Notes: generated from the letters alone by a model not told the origin. DNA of 64,000 nucleotides from Agromyces sp. CF514 (GCF_900113185.1 NZ_FOZD01000001.1:1550001-1614000); one strand, 5' to 3'; shown: positions 1 through 10,582, numbered from the stretch's first letter. Translations and numbers: made by a program.

Positions 1-704
1 CGGGACCCGCTGCCGCGGCATCCGTCGACCGGTCGGCCCCGCTGCTCGCCGAGGTCATGGTCGCCTTCGCCCGCTGGGAGGCTCGCTGCAGCCTCGTCGA
101 ACCCCGTTCGGAACTCAGCCGCATCGCGCGCGGAGACCTCGCGCTGCACGCGGCGAGCGCGGAGGTGCGCGGCGCGTACGCGCTCGCGCTCGATTGGCGG
201 TCGCGCACCGGCGGTCGGTTCACGCCGCATCGCGGCGACGGCGTCATCGACCTGAACGGGGTGGTGAAGGCGCTCGCGGTGGCGGACGCGGGCGACGCGC
301 TCGACCGTGCCGGGCGCCTCGGCTGGGCGATCGATGCGGGCGGGGACATCCTCGTGGCGGCGGGAGCGCGCGTGCCCGTCGGCATCGCCGACCCGCTCGA
401 CCGGACCGCGCTGCTGGCTCGGTTCGATCTCGACGGCATGCGCCGGCGCGCGATCGCGACGTCGGGCTCGGCCGAGCGGGGCGACCACATCTGGACCGTC
501 GCGGGGATCGAGGGCTCGCCCTTCGTGCAGGTGAGCGTGGCCGCGGCCGACCTCGTCACGGCCGACGTGCTCGCGACCGGCATCGTCGCGGGCGGGCTCG
601 ACGGCCTGCACGACCTCTCGGCGCGGTTCGACGTCGACGTGCTCGCCGTGACGCTCGATCGTCGGCTCCTCGCCACCCCGGGCTGGCCGCGGTCGAGCGC
701 CTAG
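1..704 (+). CDS. FAD:protein FMN transferase (ApbE family), 5'-truncated by the window
   Basis: ApbE-type enzymes attach FMN covalently to target flavoproteins at the cell envelope. The reading frame is open from the first bases of the window, so the true start lies outside it. Visible family landmarks are the VIDLNGVVKALAV stretch (the family's D-GGIAKGYAVD block), WAIDAGGDILV (the NAGGDI block) and AIATSGSAERGDHIW (the TSG-Y-R-HI block). The stop codon lies in a ctag tetranucleotide that also holds the stop of the convergent VIT1-like gene, so the two genes overlap by 4 bases. The family assignment is firm; the protein target is unknown. Confidence 0.85.
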   Translation, partial: GPAAAASVDRSAPLLAEVMVAFARWEARCSLVEPRSELSRIARGDLALHAASAEVRGAYALALDWRSRTGGRFTPHRGDGVIDLNGVVKALAVADAGDALDRAGRLGWAIDAGGDILVAAGARVPVGIADPLDRTALLARFDLDGMRRRAIATSGSAERGDHIWTVAGIEGSPFVQVSVAAADLVTADVLATGIVAGGLDGLHDLSARFDVDVLAVTLDRRLLATPGWPRSSA

Positions 705-1423
705 ACGACACCGCCGAGCAGGCCGCCGATCACCCAGGTGACGACGAGGGCGAGCGCTCCGCCGATGACGACGCGGGCGACGGCCCGGCCGCGCGGGGCT
801 CCGCCGATCCACGCGGAGAGCCAGCCCGTCACCGCCAGCGCGATGACGACGGCAGCGAAGGTCGTCGCGATGCGCCACTCGGGAGGCGGCAGGAGGATCG
901 CGAGCATCGGCAGCACCGCGCCGACGAGGAACGACAGCGCGGATGCCCCTGCCGCGTGCCACGGGTTCACGACGTCGTCCTCGGCGATGCGCAGCTCGGC
1001 CTCGAGGTGGGCGGCGAGCGCGTCGTGCTCGGTGAGCTCGCGGGCGACCCGCTCCGCGGTCTCCGCGCTGAGACCCTTCGCCCGGTAGATCCCGGCGAGC
1101 TCGGCGAGCTCCTGCTCGGGCATCTCGGCGAGCTCGCGCGTCTCCTTCGCGATCAGCGCACGCTCGGTGTCGCGCTGGGTCGACACCGACACGTACTCGC
1201 CGAGTCCCATCGAGATCGCACCGGCGACGACCGAGGCGACGCCGGCGACGACGATCGCGCCGAGATCGGTGGTCGCGGCCGCGACGCCGACGACGAGCGC
1301 GGCGACCGAGATGATGCCGTCGTTCGCCCCGAGCACGCCCGCGCGCAACCAGTTGAGCTTCTCGTGCACCTTGGCATCGTGGGGGTCGGCCCCGTGTCGG
1401 GGCTCCGGCGAGGCATCCGTCAT
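701..1423 (-). CDS. VIT1/CCC1 family transporter (predicted Fe/Mn transport)
   Basis: A 240-residue membrane protein of the VIT1/CCC1 family, which moves Fe2+ or Mn2+ out of the cytoplasm. The N-terminal block containing KLNWLRAGVLGANDGIIS and the following GAISMGLGEYVSV are the family hallmarks (first membrane hairpin, residues about 18-75). A hydrophilic helical segment rich in Glu (about 80-135) corresponds to the cytoplasmic metal-binding domain and is followed by three more hydrophobic helices. I chose the ATG at 1421-1423 because family similarity begins about 18 residues later. The longer upstream extension is low-complexity and lacks support. Confidence 0.9.
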   Translation of the reverse strand: MTDASPEPRHGADPHDAKVHEKLNWLRAGVLGANDGIISVAALVVGVAAATTDLGAIVVAGVASVVAGAISMGLGEYVSVSTQRDTERALIAKETRELAEMPEQELAELAGIYRAKGLSAETAERVARELTEHDALAAHLEAELRIAEDDVVNPWHAAGASALSFLVGAVLPMLAILLPPPEWRIATTFAAVVIALAVTGWLSAWIGGAPRGRAVARVVIGGALALVVTWVIGGLLGGVV

Positions 1424-1522
1424 GGTCGCAGTATCGCAGCCGTCCGGGTGCCCGTTCGGTCGTGCGAAGGGCGCGTTCGGAGGCGACATGCGAGCGGAGT
1501 ACCATAGACCCCGGCCCCGGCG

Positions 1523-1544
1523 GATATCTCGACTTCGAGACATC
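1523..1544. promoter_or_regulatory. Operator-like palindrome upstream of sucC, matching the one upstream of icd
   Basis: The site has an imperfect dyad with half-sites TATCTCGA and TCGAGACA, 68 bases upstream of the sucC start. Its reverse complement matches the 29209-29230 site ahead of icd at 20 of 22 positions. The shape (inverted half-sites around a short centre) suits a MarR/TetR-sized dimeric regulator. From memory, Streptomyces TamR (MarR family) binds this kind of site at TCA-cycle genes; that identity is an inference. Confidence 0.6.
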
Positions 1545-1611
1545 CCGGTCGGGCATCACACCCACCAGCCACTGTGCGCGGTCGCGCGTGCGGACCGATT
1601 GGAAGTAGAGC

Positions 1612-2775
1612 GTGGATCTTTACGAGTACCAGGCCAGAGACCTGTTCGAACAGTACGGGGTCCCGGTGCTCCCGGGCATCGTCGCCGACACCGCCGAAGA
1701 AGTGCGCGCGGCAGCCGAGAAGCTCGGCGGCGTGGTCGTCGTCAAGGCGCAGGTGAAGACCGGCGGCCGCGGCAAGGCGGGCGGCGTCAAGGTCGCCAAG
1801 ACCCCCGACGAGGCGTTCGAGGCGGCGCAGGCCATCCTCGGCCTCGACATCAAGGGCCACGTCGTCAAGCGCGTCATGGTCGCCGGCGGCGCCCGCATCG
1901 CGCAGGAGTTCTACTTCTCGGTGCTGCTCGACCGGGCCAACCGCTCCTACCTCTCGCTCACGAGCGTCGAGGGCGGCATGGAGATCGAGCAGCTCGCGGT
2001 CGAGAAGCCCGAGGCGCTCGCCCGCATCGAGGTCGACCCCATCGCCGGCATCGACGCCGCCAAGGCCCGTGAGATCGCGGTCGCCGCGAACTTCCCGGCC
2101 GAACTGGTCGACAAGGTCGCCGACGTCTTCGTGAAGCTCTACGAGGTCTACAAGGGCGAAGACGCGACGCTCGTCGAGGTCAACCCGCTCATCCTCGACG
2201 AAGACGGCAACGTCATCGCGCTCGACGGCAAGGTCACGCTCGACGAGAACGCCGAGTTCCGTCACGCGAACCACGCGCTGCTCGAAGACAAGGATGCGGC
2301 CGACCCGCTCGAGGCGCAGGCGAAGGCCCTCGACCTCAACTACGTCAAGCTCGACGGCGAGGTCGGCATCATCGGCAACGGTGCGGGGCTCGTCATGTCC
2401 ACGCTCGACGTCGTCGCCTACGCGGGCGAGAACCACGGCGGCGTCAAGCCCGCCAACTTCCTCGACATCGGCGGCGGCGCCTCGGCCGAGGTCATGGCCA
2501 ACGGCCTCGGCATCATCCTCGGCGACCCGCAGGTCAAGAGCGTGTTCGTCAACGTCTTCGGCGGCATCACCGCGTGCGACCAGGTCGCGAAGGGCATCGT
2601 CGGCGCACTCGCCGAGCTGGGCTCGACCGCGAACAAGCCGCTCGTCGTGCGTCTCGACGGCAACAACGTCGTCGAGGGCCGTCGCATCCTCGAGGAGGCC
2701 GCGCACCCGCTCGTCACCCTCGCCGAGAACATGGACCAGGGCGCCGACAAGGCCGCCGAGCTGGCGAACGCGTAA
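1612..2775 (+). CDS. sucC: Succinate--CoA ligase [ADP-forming], beta subunit
   Basis: The beta subunit of succinyl-CoA synthetase, the TCA-cycle step that makes ATP from succinyl-CoA. At 387 residues it has the usual bacterial length. It opens with the ATP-grasp start [19 protein letters not shown] and carries [18 protein letters not shown] (nucleotide-binding region) and [10 protein letters not shown] plus FVNVFGGI in the C-terminal CoA-ligase domain. The start is GTG with GGAAG seven bases upstream. sucD follows after 13 bases, so the two subunits are co-transcribed. An operator shared with icd lies upstream. Confidence 0.97.
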   Translation: MDLYEYQARDLFEQYGVPVLPGIVADTAEEVRAAAEKLGGVVVVKAQVKTGGRGKAGGVKVAKTPDEAFEAAQAILGLDIKGHVVKRVMVAGGARIAQEFYFSVLLDRANRSYLSLTSVEGGMEIEQLAVEKPEALARIEVDPIAGIDAAKAREIAVAANFPAELVDKVADVFVKLYEVYKGEDATLVEVNPLILDEDGNVIALDGKVTLDENAEFRHANHALLEDKDAADPLEAQAKALDLNYVKLDGEVGIIGNGAGLVMSTLDVVAYAGENHGGVKPANFLDIGGGASAEVMANGLGIILGDPQVKSVFVNVFGGITACDQVAKGIVGALAELGSTANKPLVVRLDGNNVVEGRRILEEAAHPLVTLAENMDQGADKAAELANA

Positions 2776-2788
2776 GGGGCGCACAGAA

Positions 2789-3691
2789 ATGACGATCTTC
2801 CTCAACAAGGACTCCAAGGTCATCGTCCAGGGCATCACCGGCGGCGAGGGCTCCAAGCACACCGCACGCATGCTCGCCGCGGGCACCCAGGTGGTCGGCG
2901 GCGTGAACGCGCGCAAGGCCGGCACCACGGTGCTGCACACGGATGCCGCGGGCGCGCCCGTCGAGCTTCCCGTCTTCGCGAGCGTGGCCGAGGCCATCGC
3001 GGCGACCGGCGCCGACGTGTCGATCGCGTTCGTGCCGCCGGCGTTCACGAAGGACGCCGTGGTCGAGGCCATCGACGCCGAGATCCCGCTCCTCGTCATC
3101 ATCACCGAGGGCGTGCCCGTGCAGGACTCCGCCGAGTTCTGGGCCTACGCCAAGGAGAAGGGCGACGCGACGCGCATCATCGGCCCGAACTGCCCCGGCA
3201 TCATCAGCCCCGGTGAGTCGCTCGTCGGCATCACCCCGGCGAACATCACGGGCAAGGGCCCGATCGGCCTCGTGTCGAAGTCGGGCACCCTGACGTACCA
3301 GATGATGTACGAGCTCCGCGACCTGGGCTTCTCGACCGCCATCGGCATCGGCGGCGACCCCATCATCGGCACGACCCACATCGACGCCCTCGCGGCGTTC
3401 GAGGCCGACCCCGAGACGAAGGCGATCGTCATGATCGGCGAGATCGGCGGCGACGCAGAAGAGCGCGCGGCCGACTTCATCAAGGCGAACGTCACGAAGC
3501 CGGTCGTCGGCTACGTCGCGGGCTTCACCGCCCCCGAGGGCAAGACCATGGGTCACGCCGGTGCGATCGTGTCCGGCTCGGCCGGCACCGCGCAGGCGAA
3601 GAAGGAGGCCCTCGAGGCCGCCGGCGTCAAGGTCGGCAAGACGCCGTCCGAGACCGCGCAGCTGCTGCGCGAGGTCTACGCAGCCCTCTGA
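2789..3691 (+). CDS. sucD: Succinate--CoA ligase, alpha subunit
   Basis: The 300-residue alpha subunit that carries the phosphohistidine intermediate and the CoA-binding Rossmann domain. Visible motifs are [15 protein letters not shown] at the N-terminus, [10 protein letters not shown], and the active-site segment [14 protein letters not shown] with His256 as the expected phosphorylated residue. The ATG has only a weak purine-rich ribosome site (GGGGCGCACAGAA), so translation may be coupled to sucC. A hairpin that could terminate transcription follows the stop. Confidence 0.97.
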   Translation: MTIFLNKDSKVIVQGITGGEGSKHTARMLAAGTQVVGGVNARKAGTTVLHTDAAGAPVELPVFASVAEAIAATGADVSIAFVPPAFTKDAVVEAIDAEIPLLVIITEGVPVQDSAEFWAYAKEKGDATRIIGPNCPGIISPGESLVGITPANITGKGPIGLVSKSGTLTYQMMYELRDLGFSTAIGIGGDPIIGTTHIDALAAFEADPETKAIVMIGEIGGDAEERAADFIKANVTKPVVGYVAGFTAPEGKTMGHAGAIVSGSAGTAQAKKEALEAAGVKVGKTPSETAQLLREVYAAL

Positions 3692-3698
3692 TCGGATG

Positions 3699-3730
3699 CC
3701 GCGGCCGGGCGCTGGTGCGTCCGGCCGCGG
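3699..3730 (+). terminator. Hairpin after sucD, probable terminator
   Basis: A perfect 10-bp stem, CCGCGGCCGG at 3699-3708 pairing with CCGGCCGCGG at 3721-3730, begins eight bases after the sucD stop. There is no T-tract, which is common for actinobacterial terminators. It separates sucCD from the next gene. Confidence 0.55.
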
Positions 3731-3875
3731 GTGTCCGCAGCGAACGCCCGTCCGCTGCCCCCGCCTCGGCGTGGGGGAGCGCACGGGCGTTTTCGCATCC
3801 TCCCGCGAAGAACGGCTGCGTTCGCCGCATCCGCGCCGATATGGTGTGGGAAACGCGGTACGTCGGGGGGACGGC

Positions 3876-5486
3876 ATGGCACAGACAGGCGATCAGGAAC
3901 TGCTGGCACGCATCGAGGCGCTCGAGACCGAGAACGCGCGGCTCCGCGTCGAGGTCGAGGCACCCGCCGCCGCGCCCGCGAAGCCCAGGCGCTCCGGCCG
4001 CGGTCGAGTCGCCGTCGCGACCGTGCTGGTGATCGTCGGCGTCTTGCTGGCGCCGATCGCCGTCCTCGGCGCCTGGGCGAAGACCCAGCTCGTCGACACC
4101 GACACGTTCGTCGCCACGTTCGCGCCGCTCGCCGACGACCCCGCCGTGCAGGCCTTCGTCGCCGAGGAGGCGACCACGGCCATCCTCGACTCCGTCGACA
4201 TCGAGGGCTACACCTCGGCCGTGTTCGACGCCATCAAGGACCTCGGTCTCCCGCCCAGGGCGGAGGAGGCGCTCGGCCTGCTCGAGGGCCCGGCGACCCA
4301 GGGCATCGAGTCGCTGGTCGGCCAGCTCGTGAACCGGTTCGTGACGTCCGACGCCTTCGGCGACATCTTCGAGCAGGCGCTGCGCGTCACGCACACGCAG
4401 ACGATCGCGGCGCTGCAGGGCGATCCAGACGCGGTGCTCGACATCAGCTCCTCCGGTGAGCTCGGCATCCAGCTGGGGCCGATCGTGGCCGAGGTCAAGC
4501 AGCGGCTCATCGATGCGGGCGTCGGGTTCGCGTCGGCGATCCCCGAGGTCGACCGCACGATCGTCATCGCCCAGTCCGACGCGCTCCCGACGGTGCGGCT
4601 CGTGTACGCCCTCGCGGTCTCGGCGGGCACCTGGCTGCCCTGGGTGGCGCTCGCGTTCCTCGTCGCCGGCATCCTGGTCGCGCCCAGACGACGGACCGCG
4701 ATCATCTGGACGTCGTCCGCGCTCGCGGTGTCGATGATCATCCTCGGCAGCGGATTCGGCGTGGCACGCCTCTACTTCCTCGGCACGATCGCGCCGGGCA
4801 TCATGCCTGCGGCGGCCGCCGAGGTGATCTACGACCAGATCGTCGACCGGATGGTCGCGACGACCGTGGCCCTGGCGATCTTCGCCGTCGCGGTCGCGCT
4901 GATCGCCTGGCTCAGCGGTCCGAGCGCGCTGCCGCGGAAGCTGCGCGGCTTCGTCGATTCCGGGTTCGGCGCGGTGCGCGGCGCCGCTGCCGAACGCGGC
5001 CTCACGACGGGGGCGTTCGGCGCCTGGCTCGGCCGGCAGCGCGTGCTCGTCTTCTCGGTGATCGCGCTCGGAGCGGTCGCCGTGATCCTCTTCTCGCGGC
5101 CGATCTCGACCGCACTCGTGGTCTGGACGATCATCATCGCGCTGCTGCTGGTCGCGCTCGTCGAGCTGCTGCAGCGCCCGGCCGACGAGGTCGCGGCGGC
5201 CGATGCCGCTGCGGCCGCCGCGTCGGAGGAGGCCGAGGCGGCCGCTGCCGCTGCGGCCGCCTCGGAAGAAGGGCTGGGCGACACCACGGTGCTCGACGAC
5301 GGCGTCGTCGGCCCGACCGACAGCGGCTCGAGCGACGCGGACACCGCCGTGCTGGTCGAGGCATCCGGTGCCGAGCTCGAGGGAGGCGTCGCCGAAGATG
5401 CGAAGGCGACCGACGTGCTCGACCTCGGCGGAGACACCGCCCCCAAGCCGACGGGTCCGAAGAAGCGCGGCCGTCCTGCCGAGTGA
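3876..5486 (+). CDS. Multi-spanning membrane protein with N-terminal coiled coil and Ala/Glu-rich tail, function unknown
   Basis: A 536-residue protein. Residues about 5-28 form a short heptad-like helix (LLARIEALETENARLRVEVE), and hydrophobic segments lie near 45-67, 228-250, 255-278, 312-335, 380-398 and 402-422. Between the first and second segments is a large region predicted to be outside the membrane. The last 110 residues are an Ala/Glu/Asp-rich low-complexity tail ending in KKRGRPAE. I recognise no enzyme motif. The start ATG is preceded by a G-rich run. Its place between sucD and DUF6350 is shared by relatives as far as I recall. Confidence 0.75.
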   Translation: MAQTGDQELLARIEALETENARLRVEVEAPAAAPAKPRRSGRGRVAVATVLVIVGVLLAPIAVLGAWAKTQLVDTDTFVATFAPLADDPAVQAFVAEEATTAILDSVDIEGYTSAVFDAIKDLGLPPRAEEALGLLEGPATQGIESLVGQLVNRFVTSDAFGDIFEQALRVTHTQTIAALQGDPDAVLDISSSGELGIQLGPIVAEVKQRLIDAGVGFASAIPEVDRTIVIAQSDALPTVRLVYALAVSAGTWLPWVALAFLVAGILVAPRRRTAIIWTSSALAVSMIILGSGFGVARLYFLGTIAPGIMPAAAAEVIYDQIVDRMVATTVALAIFAVAVALIAWLSGPSALPRKLRGFVDSGFGAVRGAAAERGLTTGAFGAWLGRQRVLVFSVIALGAVAVILFSRPISTALVVWTIIIALLLVALVELLQRPADEVAAADAAAAAASEEAEAAAAAAAASEEGLGDTTVLDDGVVGPTDSGSSDADTAVLVEASGAELEGGVAEDAKATDVLDLGGDTAPKPTGPKKRGRPAE

Positions 5487-5494
5487 CCCGCCCA

Positions 5495-5515
5495 CTCCGG
5501 GCTAAGCTCCCGGAG
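5495..5515 (+). promoter_or_regulatory. Small hairpin covering the ribosome-binding site of the DUF6350 gene
   Basis: CTCCGGG (5495-5501) pairs perfectly with CCCGGAG (5509-5515) around a 7-base loop. The right arm contains most of the GGAGG ribosome site (5512-5516), two bases before the ATG at 5518. The hairpin could limit translation or be a weak terminator for the upstream gene. Confidence 0.4.
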
Positions 5516-5517
5516 GA

Positions 5518-7065
5518 ATGAGACGCACCACGATCGCCATGCTCGCCTCGCTCGAGGCGGTCGTCGCAGCGCTCATCGGCTTCGCCCTGGCGCTCGTGCC
5601 GTTGATGCTGCTGTGGGCGGTGCACTTCGGGCTCGTGGTCGACGCGATGGTGTTCGTGCACGCGGCGGCAGGTGTGTGGCTGCTCGGGCACGGGGTCGAT
5701 CTCACGGCTCAGGTCGATGCCGTCACGGCATCGCGCATGGGCCTCGAGGGCGCGGGCGACCCGTTCACGATGTCGATCGCCCTGCTCGGCATCGCCCTGC
5801 TGACGTTCGCGGCCGGTCTCCGCATCGGTCGACGCTCGGCCGCCGCCGATCACGCGCTCACGGGAGCGATCGCCGCGATGGCGGTGTTCGCGCTCGCCGG
5901 TGCCGGCGCATGGGTGCTCGTCGACTCCCCGGCCCTGCACGCGACCCCCGGCTGGTCGATCGGCCTGCCCGCGTTCGTCGTCGGGCTCGGCGCGCTCGTC
6001 GGCGCGGTGGGGGAATCGGTGCGCAATCCGTCGACGGATGTCGCGCGGGCCGGGTTCGTGCGGCGCACGGTCGCCGAGCTGCCGCCGACCCTCGTCGACG
6101 TGGCCGCCGTGTCGGTGCGCGTCGGCGCCGGGGCGGCATTCGGGGTGCTGGCCGTCGCCGGCGTGCTGGTGGCGCTCGCGATCACGCTCGACTACGCGAC
6201 CATCGCCGGCCTGTACCAGGCGCTCGATCCGGGCGTCGACGGCGGCATCGCACTGACGATGGCCGAGCTCGCGCTGCTGCCGAACGTCGTCGTCTGGGCG
6301 GCGGCGTGGCTGCTCGGGCCGGGGTTCGCGCTCGGCTCCGGGTCGGTCGTTTCCTCCGGGGCGACCGTGCTCGGTCCGGTGCCCGGCATCCCGCTGCTCG
6401 GTGCGCTGCCCGAGGCGTCGCCCGCACTCGGCGGCCTGTGGCTCGTGGTGCCCGTGCTCCTCGGATTCGTCGGCTCCTGGATCATCGGGACGACCCGCCG
6501 GCGAGCCTCCGGTGGCGGCGGCGCCCAGTGGTGGTGGCCGCTCGCCGTCGCCGCGGGTTCCGCGCTCGTCGCGGGCGCGACGCTCGGGCTCCTCGCGAAC
6601 TGGTCGTCGGGAGCCGTCGGTCCCGGGCGGCTCGCCGAGGTCGGTCCCGACGGCGTCGCGGTCGGGCTCGTCGCCGCGGCGACGGTCGGCATCGGCACGC
6701 TGGCGGGCGGCTACGCGGCGTTCGCGCGCCGGCGCGAGGAGGCGGGCTCCGGTCTCGCGGTCCGCGACCGCTGGCGCGCCGATCCCGATCCCGCTCCCGT
6801 CGATCGGAGCGCTCCGGTGACCGCGCCGGCCTTCACCGCGGCGTCGGCCGGCCGCGCTGCACCGGCGCCTCGGGCCGAACCCGAGCGGCGGACCCCCGAG
6901 CCGGGCCATCGGCCCGAGCCCGTCGTCGCCCGACCGGTGACGCAGAGCGAGCCTGCGCCGAGGGACCCCGACGCCCCATGGTGGCGACGCGATGCGCCCG
7001 GGCGCGACCCCGTCACGCCCGGCGGCGACGAGCAGGACACCGAGGCCTTCGACACGACCCGCTAG
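5518..7065 (+). CDS. DUF6350 family integral membrane protein
   Basis: A 515-residue membrane protein with a dozen or so hydrophobic segments. It starts [20 protein letters not shown] and contains the conserved hydrophobic core seen in actinobacterial proteins annotated DUF6350, which regularly sit just upstream of purN-purH. The last 90 residues are a charged, Pro/Arg-rich cytoplasmic tail. The role is not established. Its stop lies 6 bases before purN, so it probably heads or joins the purN-purH unit. The ATG has a strong GGAGG site that is held in a hairpin. Confidence 0.8.
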   Translation: MRRTTIAMLASLEAVVAALIGFALALVPLMLLWAVHFGLVVDAMVFVHAAAGVWLLGHGVDLTAQVDAVTASRMGLEGAGDPFTMSIALLGIALLTFAAGLRIGRRSAAADHALTGAIAAMAVFALAGAGAWVLVDSPALHATPGWSIGLPAFVVGLGALVGAVGESVRNPSTDVARAGFVRRTVAELPPTLVDVAAVSVRVGAGAAFGVLAVAGVLVALAITLDYATIAGLYQALDPGVDGGIALTMAELALLPNVVVWAAAWLLGPGFALGSGSVVSSGATVLGPVPGIPLLGALPEASPALGGLWLVVPVLLGFVGSWIIGTTRRRASGGGGAQWWWPLAVAAGSALVAGATLGLLANWSSGAVGPGRLAEVGPDGVAVGLVAAATVGIGTLAGGYAAFARRREEAGSGLAVRDRWRADPDPAPVDRSAPVTAPAFTAASAGRAAPAPRAEPERRTPEPGHRPEPVVARPVTQSEPAPRDPDAPWWRRDAPGRDPVTPGGDEQDTEAFDTTR

Positions 7066-7071
7066 GCTCGT

Positions 7072-7665
7072 ATGGTGCTGAAGCTCGTCGTGCTCATCTC
7101 TGGCACCGGATCCAACCTTCGTTCCCTCCTCGAGGCCGCTCGAGACGTCGAGTTCCCCGCTCGGATCGTCGCGATCGGCGCCGACCGCGACGCCGACGGC
7201 CTGGCGCTCGGCGAGGAGTTCGGCATCCCGACCTTCACGGTGCCGTTCACCGCGTACCCCGATCGCGATGCGTGGGGCGCCGAGCTCATCGAGCAGGTGC
7301 GCCTGTGGGAGCCCGACCTCGTGGTGCTGTCGGGGCTCATGCGGCTCGTGCCTCCCGCGGTCGTCGACGCCTTCTCGCCCGCGCTCATCAACACGCATCC
7401 CGCCTACCTGCCCGAGTTCCCGGGGGCGCACGGCGTCCGCGACGCGCTCGCTGCGGGCGTCGACCAGACCGGCGCGAGCCTCATCGTCGTCGACAACTCG
7501 GTCGACGGCGGCCCCATCATCGCCCAGGAGCGCGTGCCGGTGCTGCCCGACGACACCGAGTCGTCGCTGCACGACCGCATCAAGCCCGTCGAACGCCGCC
7601 TGCTGATCCAGGCGGTGCTCGACATCGCCAACTCCCACCTCGACTTGAAGGAGCTCGCCCGATGA
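7072..7665 (+). CDS. purN: Phosphoribosylglycinamide formyltransferase
   Basis: Transfers a formyl group from 10-formyl-THF to GAR in purine synthesis. At 197 residues it has the usual length. Visible are the N-terminal [18 protein letters not shown] (phosphoribosyl binding), the catalytic [13 protein letters not shown] (Asn and His) and VDGGPIIAQ (catalytic Asp). A TAGGCT hexamer at 7063-7068 sits so close that translation may instead begin leaderless at the in-frame GTG at 7075. The stop overlaps the purH ATG by 4 bases, which implies coupling. Confidence 0.95.
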   Translation: MVLKLVVLISGTGSNLRSLLEAARDVEFPARIVAIGADRDADGLALGEEFGIPTFTVPFTAYPDRDAWGAELIEQVRLWEPDLVVLSGLMRLVPPAVVDAFSPALINTHPAYLPEFPGAHGVRDALAAGVDQTGASLIVVDNSVDGGPIIAQERVPVLPDDTESSLHDRIKPVERRLLIQAVLDIANSHLDLKELAR

Positions 7666-9272
7666 GCGGACACACGATCGACCCGAGCCTCTACCGACCG
7701 CGCGACCTCGTGCCGGTGCGCCGGGCCCTCATCGCGGTGAGCGACAAGCGCGGCCTCGTCGAGCTCGCCACCGAGCTCGTCGCCGCCGGCGTCGAACTCG
7801 TCTCGACGGGCGGCACGGGCAAGGCCATCTCCGACGCCGGGCTCCCGGTCACGCAGGTCGCCGAGGTCACGGGCTACCCCGAGCACCTCGACGGGCGCGT
7901 GCGCACCCTGCACCCCGCCGTGCACTCGGGCCTGCTCGCCGACCTTCGGCTCGAGCACCACGAGACCCAGCTCGCCGAGCTCGACATCAAGCCGTACGAG
8001 CTCGTCGTCGTGAACCTCTACCCGTTCGCCGAGACGGTCGCCTCCGGCGCCGGCGAGGCCGAGGTCGTCGAGCAGATCGACATCGGCGGCCCCGCCATGG
8101 TGCGCGCCTCGGCGAAGAACCACGCGAACGTGGCCGTGGTCGTCTCGCCCGACCGCTACGCCGAGATCGCCGCGGCCGTCACGGCCGGGGGCACGACGCT
8201 CGCACAGCGGCAGGTGCTCGCCCGTGAGGCGTTCCGCCACACCGCGTCGTACGACGTGGCGGTCGCGTCGTGGATCGGGTCGGTCGTCGCACCCGACCAG
8301 CCCGCAGAGGAGTCGCCGTTCCCCGCATGGGTCGGCGGCACCTGGTCGAAGGACGCCGACCTGCGCTACGGCGAGAACTCGCACCAGAAGGCCGCGATCT
8401 ACGCCTCGAACGGCGGCAGGCCCGGCATCGCCCAGTCGGTCGTGCTGCACGGCAAGGAGATGTCGTACAACAACTACGTCGACGCCGACGCGGCTGTGCG
8501 CGCCGCGTTCGACTTCGACGCGCCCGCCGTGGCCATCATCAAGCACGCGAACCCGTGCGGCATCGCGGTCGCGTCGGCCGGGGCATCCGACCCCATCGCC
8601 GACGCCCACCGTCGCGCGCACGAGTGCGACCCGGTCTCGGCCTTCGGCGGGGTGATCGCGGCGAACCGCACCGTCACGCTCGAGATGGCGCAGACCGTCT
8701 CCGGCATCTTCACCGAGGTGCTCATCGCGCCCGCCTTCGAGGCCGAGGCGCTCGAACTGCTGACCCAGAAGAAGAACATCCGCCTGCTCACGCTGCCCGA
8801 GGGCTTCGCGCCGACGGCCGTCGAGCTCAAGCAGGTCTCGGGCGGACTCCTGCTGCAGCAGGCCGACCGCGACTTCGCGCCGGCCTCCGACTGGACCCTG
8901 GCCGCGGGTGAGCCGGCCGACGAGGCCACGCTCGCCGACCTCGAGTTCGCGTGGCGCGCGTGCCGTGCGGTCAAGTCGAACGCGATCCTGCTCGCCTCGG
9001 GCGGCGCATCGGTCGGCGTCGGCATGGGCCAGGTCAACCGCGTCGACTCGTGCAAGCTCGCGGTCGAGCGTGCGGGCGAGCGGGCCTCGGGCTCGGTCGC
9101 GGCCTCCGACGCGTTCTTCCCGTTCGCCGACGGCCTGCAGATCCTGCTCGACGGCGGCGTGCGCGCGGTCGTGCAGCCCGGCGGCTCGGTGCGCGACGAA
9201 GAGGTCGTCGAGGCGGCCCGCGCAGCCGGCGTCACGATGTACTTCACGGGCGAGCGCCACTTCTTCCACTGA
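7662..9272 (+). CDS. purH: Bifunctional AICAR transformylase/IMP cyclohydrolase
   Basis: Catalyses the last two steps of IMP synthesis. At 536 residues it is full length. The N-terminal MGS-like cyclohydrolase domain ([42 protein letters not shown]) is followed by the AICAR transformylase domain with [23 protein letters not shown] and the catalytic KHANPCG. It consumes 10-formyl-THF and AICAR (ZMP). The same genome carries a ZTP riboswitch at glyA (58.6 kb), so AICAR status probably links the two loci. Confidence 0.97.
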   Translation: MSGHTIDPSLYRPRDLVPVRRALIAVSDKRGLVELATELVAAGVELVSTGGTGKAISDAGLPVTQVAEVTGYPEHLDGRVRTLHPAVHSGLLADLRLEHHETQLAELDIKPYELVVVNLYPFAETVASGAGEAEVVEQIDIGGPAMVRASAKNHANVAVVVSPDRYAEIAAAVTAGGTTLAQRQVLAREAFRHTASYDVAVASWIGSVVAPDQPAEESPFPAWVGGTWSKDADLRYGENSHQKAAIYASNGGRPGIAQSVVLHGKEMSYNNYVDADAAVRAAFDFDAPAVAIIKHANPCGIAVASAGASDPIADAHRRAHECDPVSAFGGVIAANRTVTLEMAQTVSGIFTEVLIAPAFEAEALELLTQKKNIRLLTLPEGFAPTAVELKQVSGGLLLQQADRDFAPASDWTLAAGEPADEATLADLEFAWRACRAVKSNAILLASGGASVGVGMGQVNRVDSCKLAVERAGERASGSVAASDAFFPFADGLQILLDGGVRAVVQPGGSVRDEEVVEAARAAGVTMYFTGERHFFH

Positions 9273-9325
9273 TCGCGGCCGATCGCCCGGGCACGCGCCC
9301 GGCGCATCCCACGACACGACGGCGA

Positions 9326-9357
9326 CGGATGCCGCGGGCGGCCGCCCGCGGCATCCG
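9326..9357. terminator. Perfect 32-bp palindrome after purH, terminator-like
   Basis: An uninterrupted self-complementary stretch, CGGATGCCGCGGGCGG followed by its exact reverse complement, 53 bases after the purH stop. It is one of several hairpins in this window built on the GGATGC/GCATCC word, placed at a gene end. Confidence 0.6.
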
Positions 9358-9463
9358 CCGTGCCCGCGTGGCACCGCCCGATCGCAGTATTCTTGTGGTG
9401 AAGGCGCTCAAGAGGCGCCGGCACCGTTCCGCCCACGAGGCGGATGTATAAGGAGAACGATCG

Positions 9464-10564
9464 ATGACGATCACCCACGCCCCCGCCCACCCGATGCAGG
9501 CCGGGGCGACCGCAGCAGCCCTTCCGCTCGACGCACCTGACCACGAGCGCGTGCTCATCTCGCACGGCCGCCGTTCCGGCCTCACGATCATCGTGGCCGT
9601 GCACTCGACCAAGCTGGGCCAGGCCCTCGGCGGCGCCCGCCTCTGGCGCTACGCGAGCTGGACCGACGGCCTCGCCGACGCCCTGCGCCTCTCGCAGGCC
9701 ATGACCATGAAGAACGCCGCGGCCGGCCTCGCGCGCGGCGGCGGCAAGTCCGTCGTCGTGATCCCCGAAGGCGTCGCGCTCGACGGACGCGCGATCCACG
9801 ACGCCATGCTCGACCTCGGCGATGCCATCGAGTCGCTCGACGGCGCGTACATGACCGCAGAAGACGTCGGCACGAGCGCCGAGCTCATGGCGGTCGTCGC
9901 CGAGCGCACCGAGCACGTGTGCGGGCTCCCGCCCGAGCAGGGCGGCGTCGGCGAACCGGCCGACGCCACCGCCGCGGGGGTGCACGCGTCGATCGTCGCG
10001 ACCGTCGAGCACGTCTTCGGCACGCGCGACCTCGCCGGTCGTCACTTCGTGATCTCCGGCCTCGGACAGGTCGGCGGCAGGCTCGCCCGCTCCCTCACCG
10101 CCGCGGGCGCCGAGCTCACGGTCACGGATGTCGCCGCCGACAAGCGCGCCCTCGCCGACGAGCTCGGCGCCGCGTGGGTCGACCCGGCCGACGCGCACCT
10201 CGTCGATGCCGACGTGTTCGTGCCGTGCGGACTGGGCGGCGTGCTCACGCCCGAGGTCGTGCGCGACCTGCGCGTGCGCGCCGTCGTCGGCGCGGCCAAC
10301 AACCAGCTCGCCTCGCGCGAGGTGGCCGGGCTGCTCGCCGCACGGGGCATCGTCTGGGCGCCCGACTTCGTCGTGAACGCCGGCGGGGTCATCTACCTCG
10401 ACGTCGCAAGCCGCCCGGGTGCCGACCAGGCCGCCCTCGACGCGCGCATCGCAGGCATCGGCGAGACCGTCGCCTCGGTGCTCCGATCGGCCGACGAGCA
10501 CGGCACGACCACGCTCGCCGCAGCCGACCGGCTCGCGCACGCCAGGCTCGAAGCCGCGAACTGA
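9464..10564 (+). CDS. Glu/Leu/Phe/Val dehydrogenase family protein (probably Leu or Val dehydrogenase)
   Basis: An NAD(P)-dependent oxidative deaminase of amino acids, 366 residues, the length of leucine/valine dehydrogenases rather than the longer glutamate enzymes. The catalytic region shows ALRLSQAMTMKNAAAGL and GGGKSVV with two Lys. A C-terminal Rossmann fold carries FVISGLGQVGGRLA and VGAANNQLAS, and VNAGGVIYL closes the domain. The start is supported by AAGGAGAA nine bases upstream. Substrate preference cannot be read from sequence; branched-chain amino acids are most likely. Confidence 0.88.
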   Translation: MTITHAPAHPMQAGATAAALPLDAPDHERVLISHGRRSGLTIIVAVHSTKLGQALGGARLWRYASWTDGLADALRLSQAMTMKNAAAGLARGGGKSVVVIPEGVALDGRAIHDAMLDLGDAIESLDGAYMTAEDVGTSAELMAVVAERTEHVCGLPPEQGGVGEPADATAAGVHASIVATVEHVFGTRDLAGRHFVISGLGQVGGRLARSLTAAGAELTVTDVAADKRALADELGAAWVDPADAHLVDADVFVPCGLGGVLTPEVVRDLRVRAVVGAANNQLASREVAGLLAARGIVWAPDFVVNAGGVIYLDVASRPGADQAALDARIAGIGETVASVLRSADEHGTTTLAAADRLAHARLEAAN

Positions 10565-10582
10565 GGGTGCGGCGGGGGCCGC

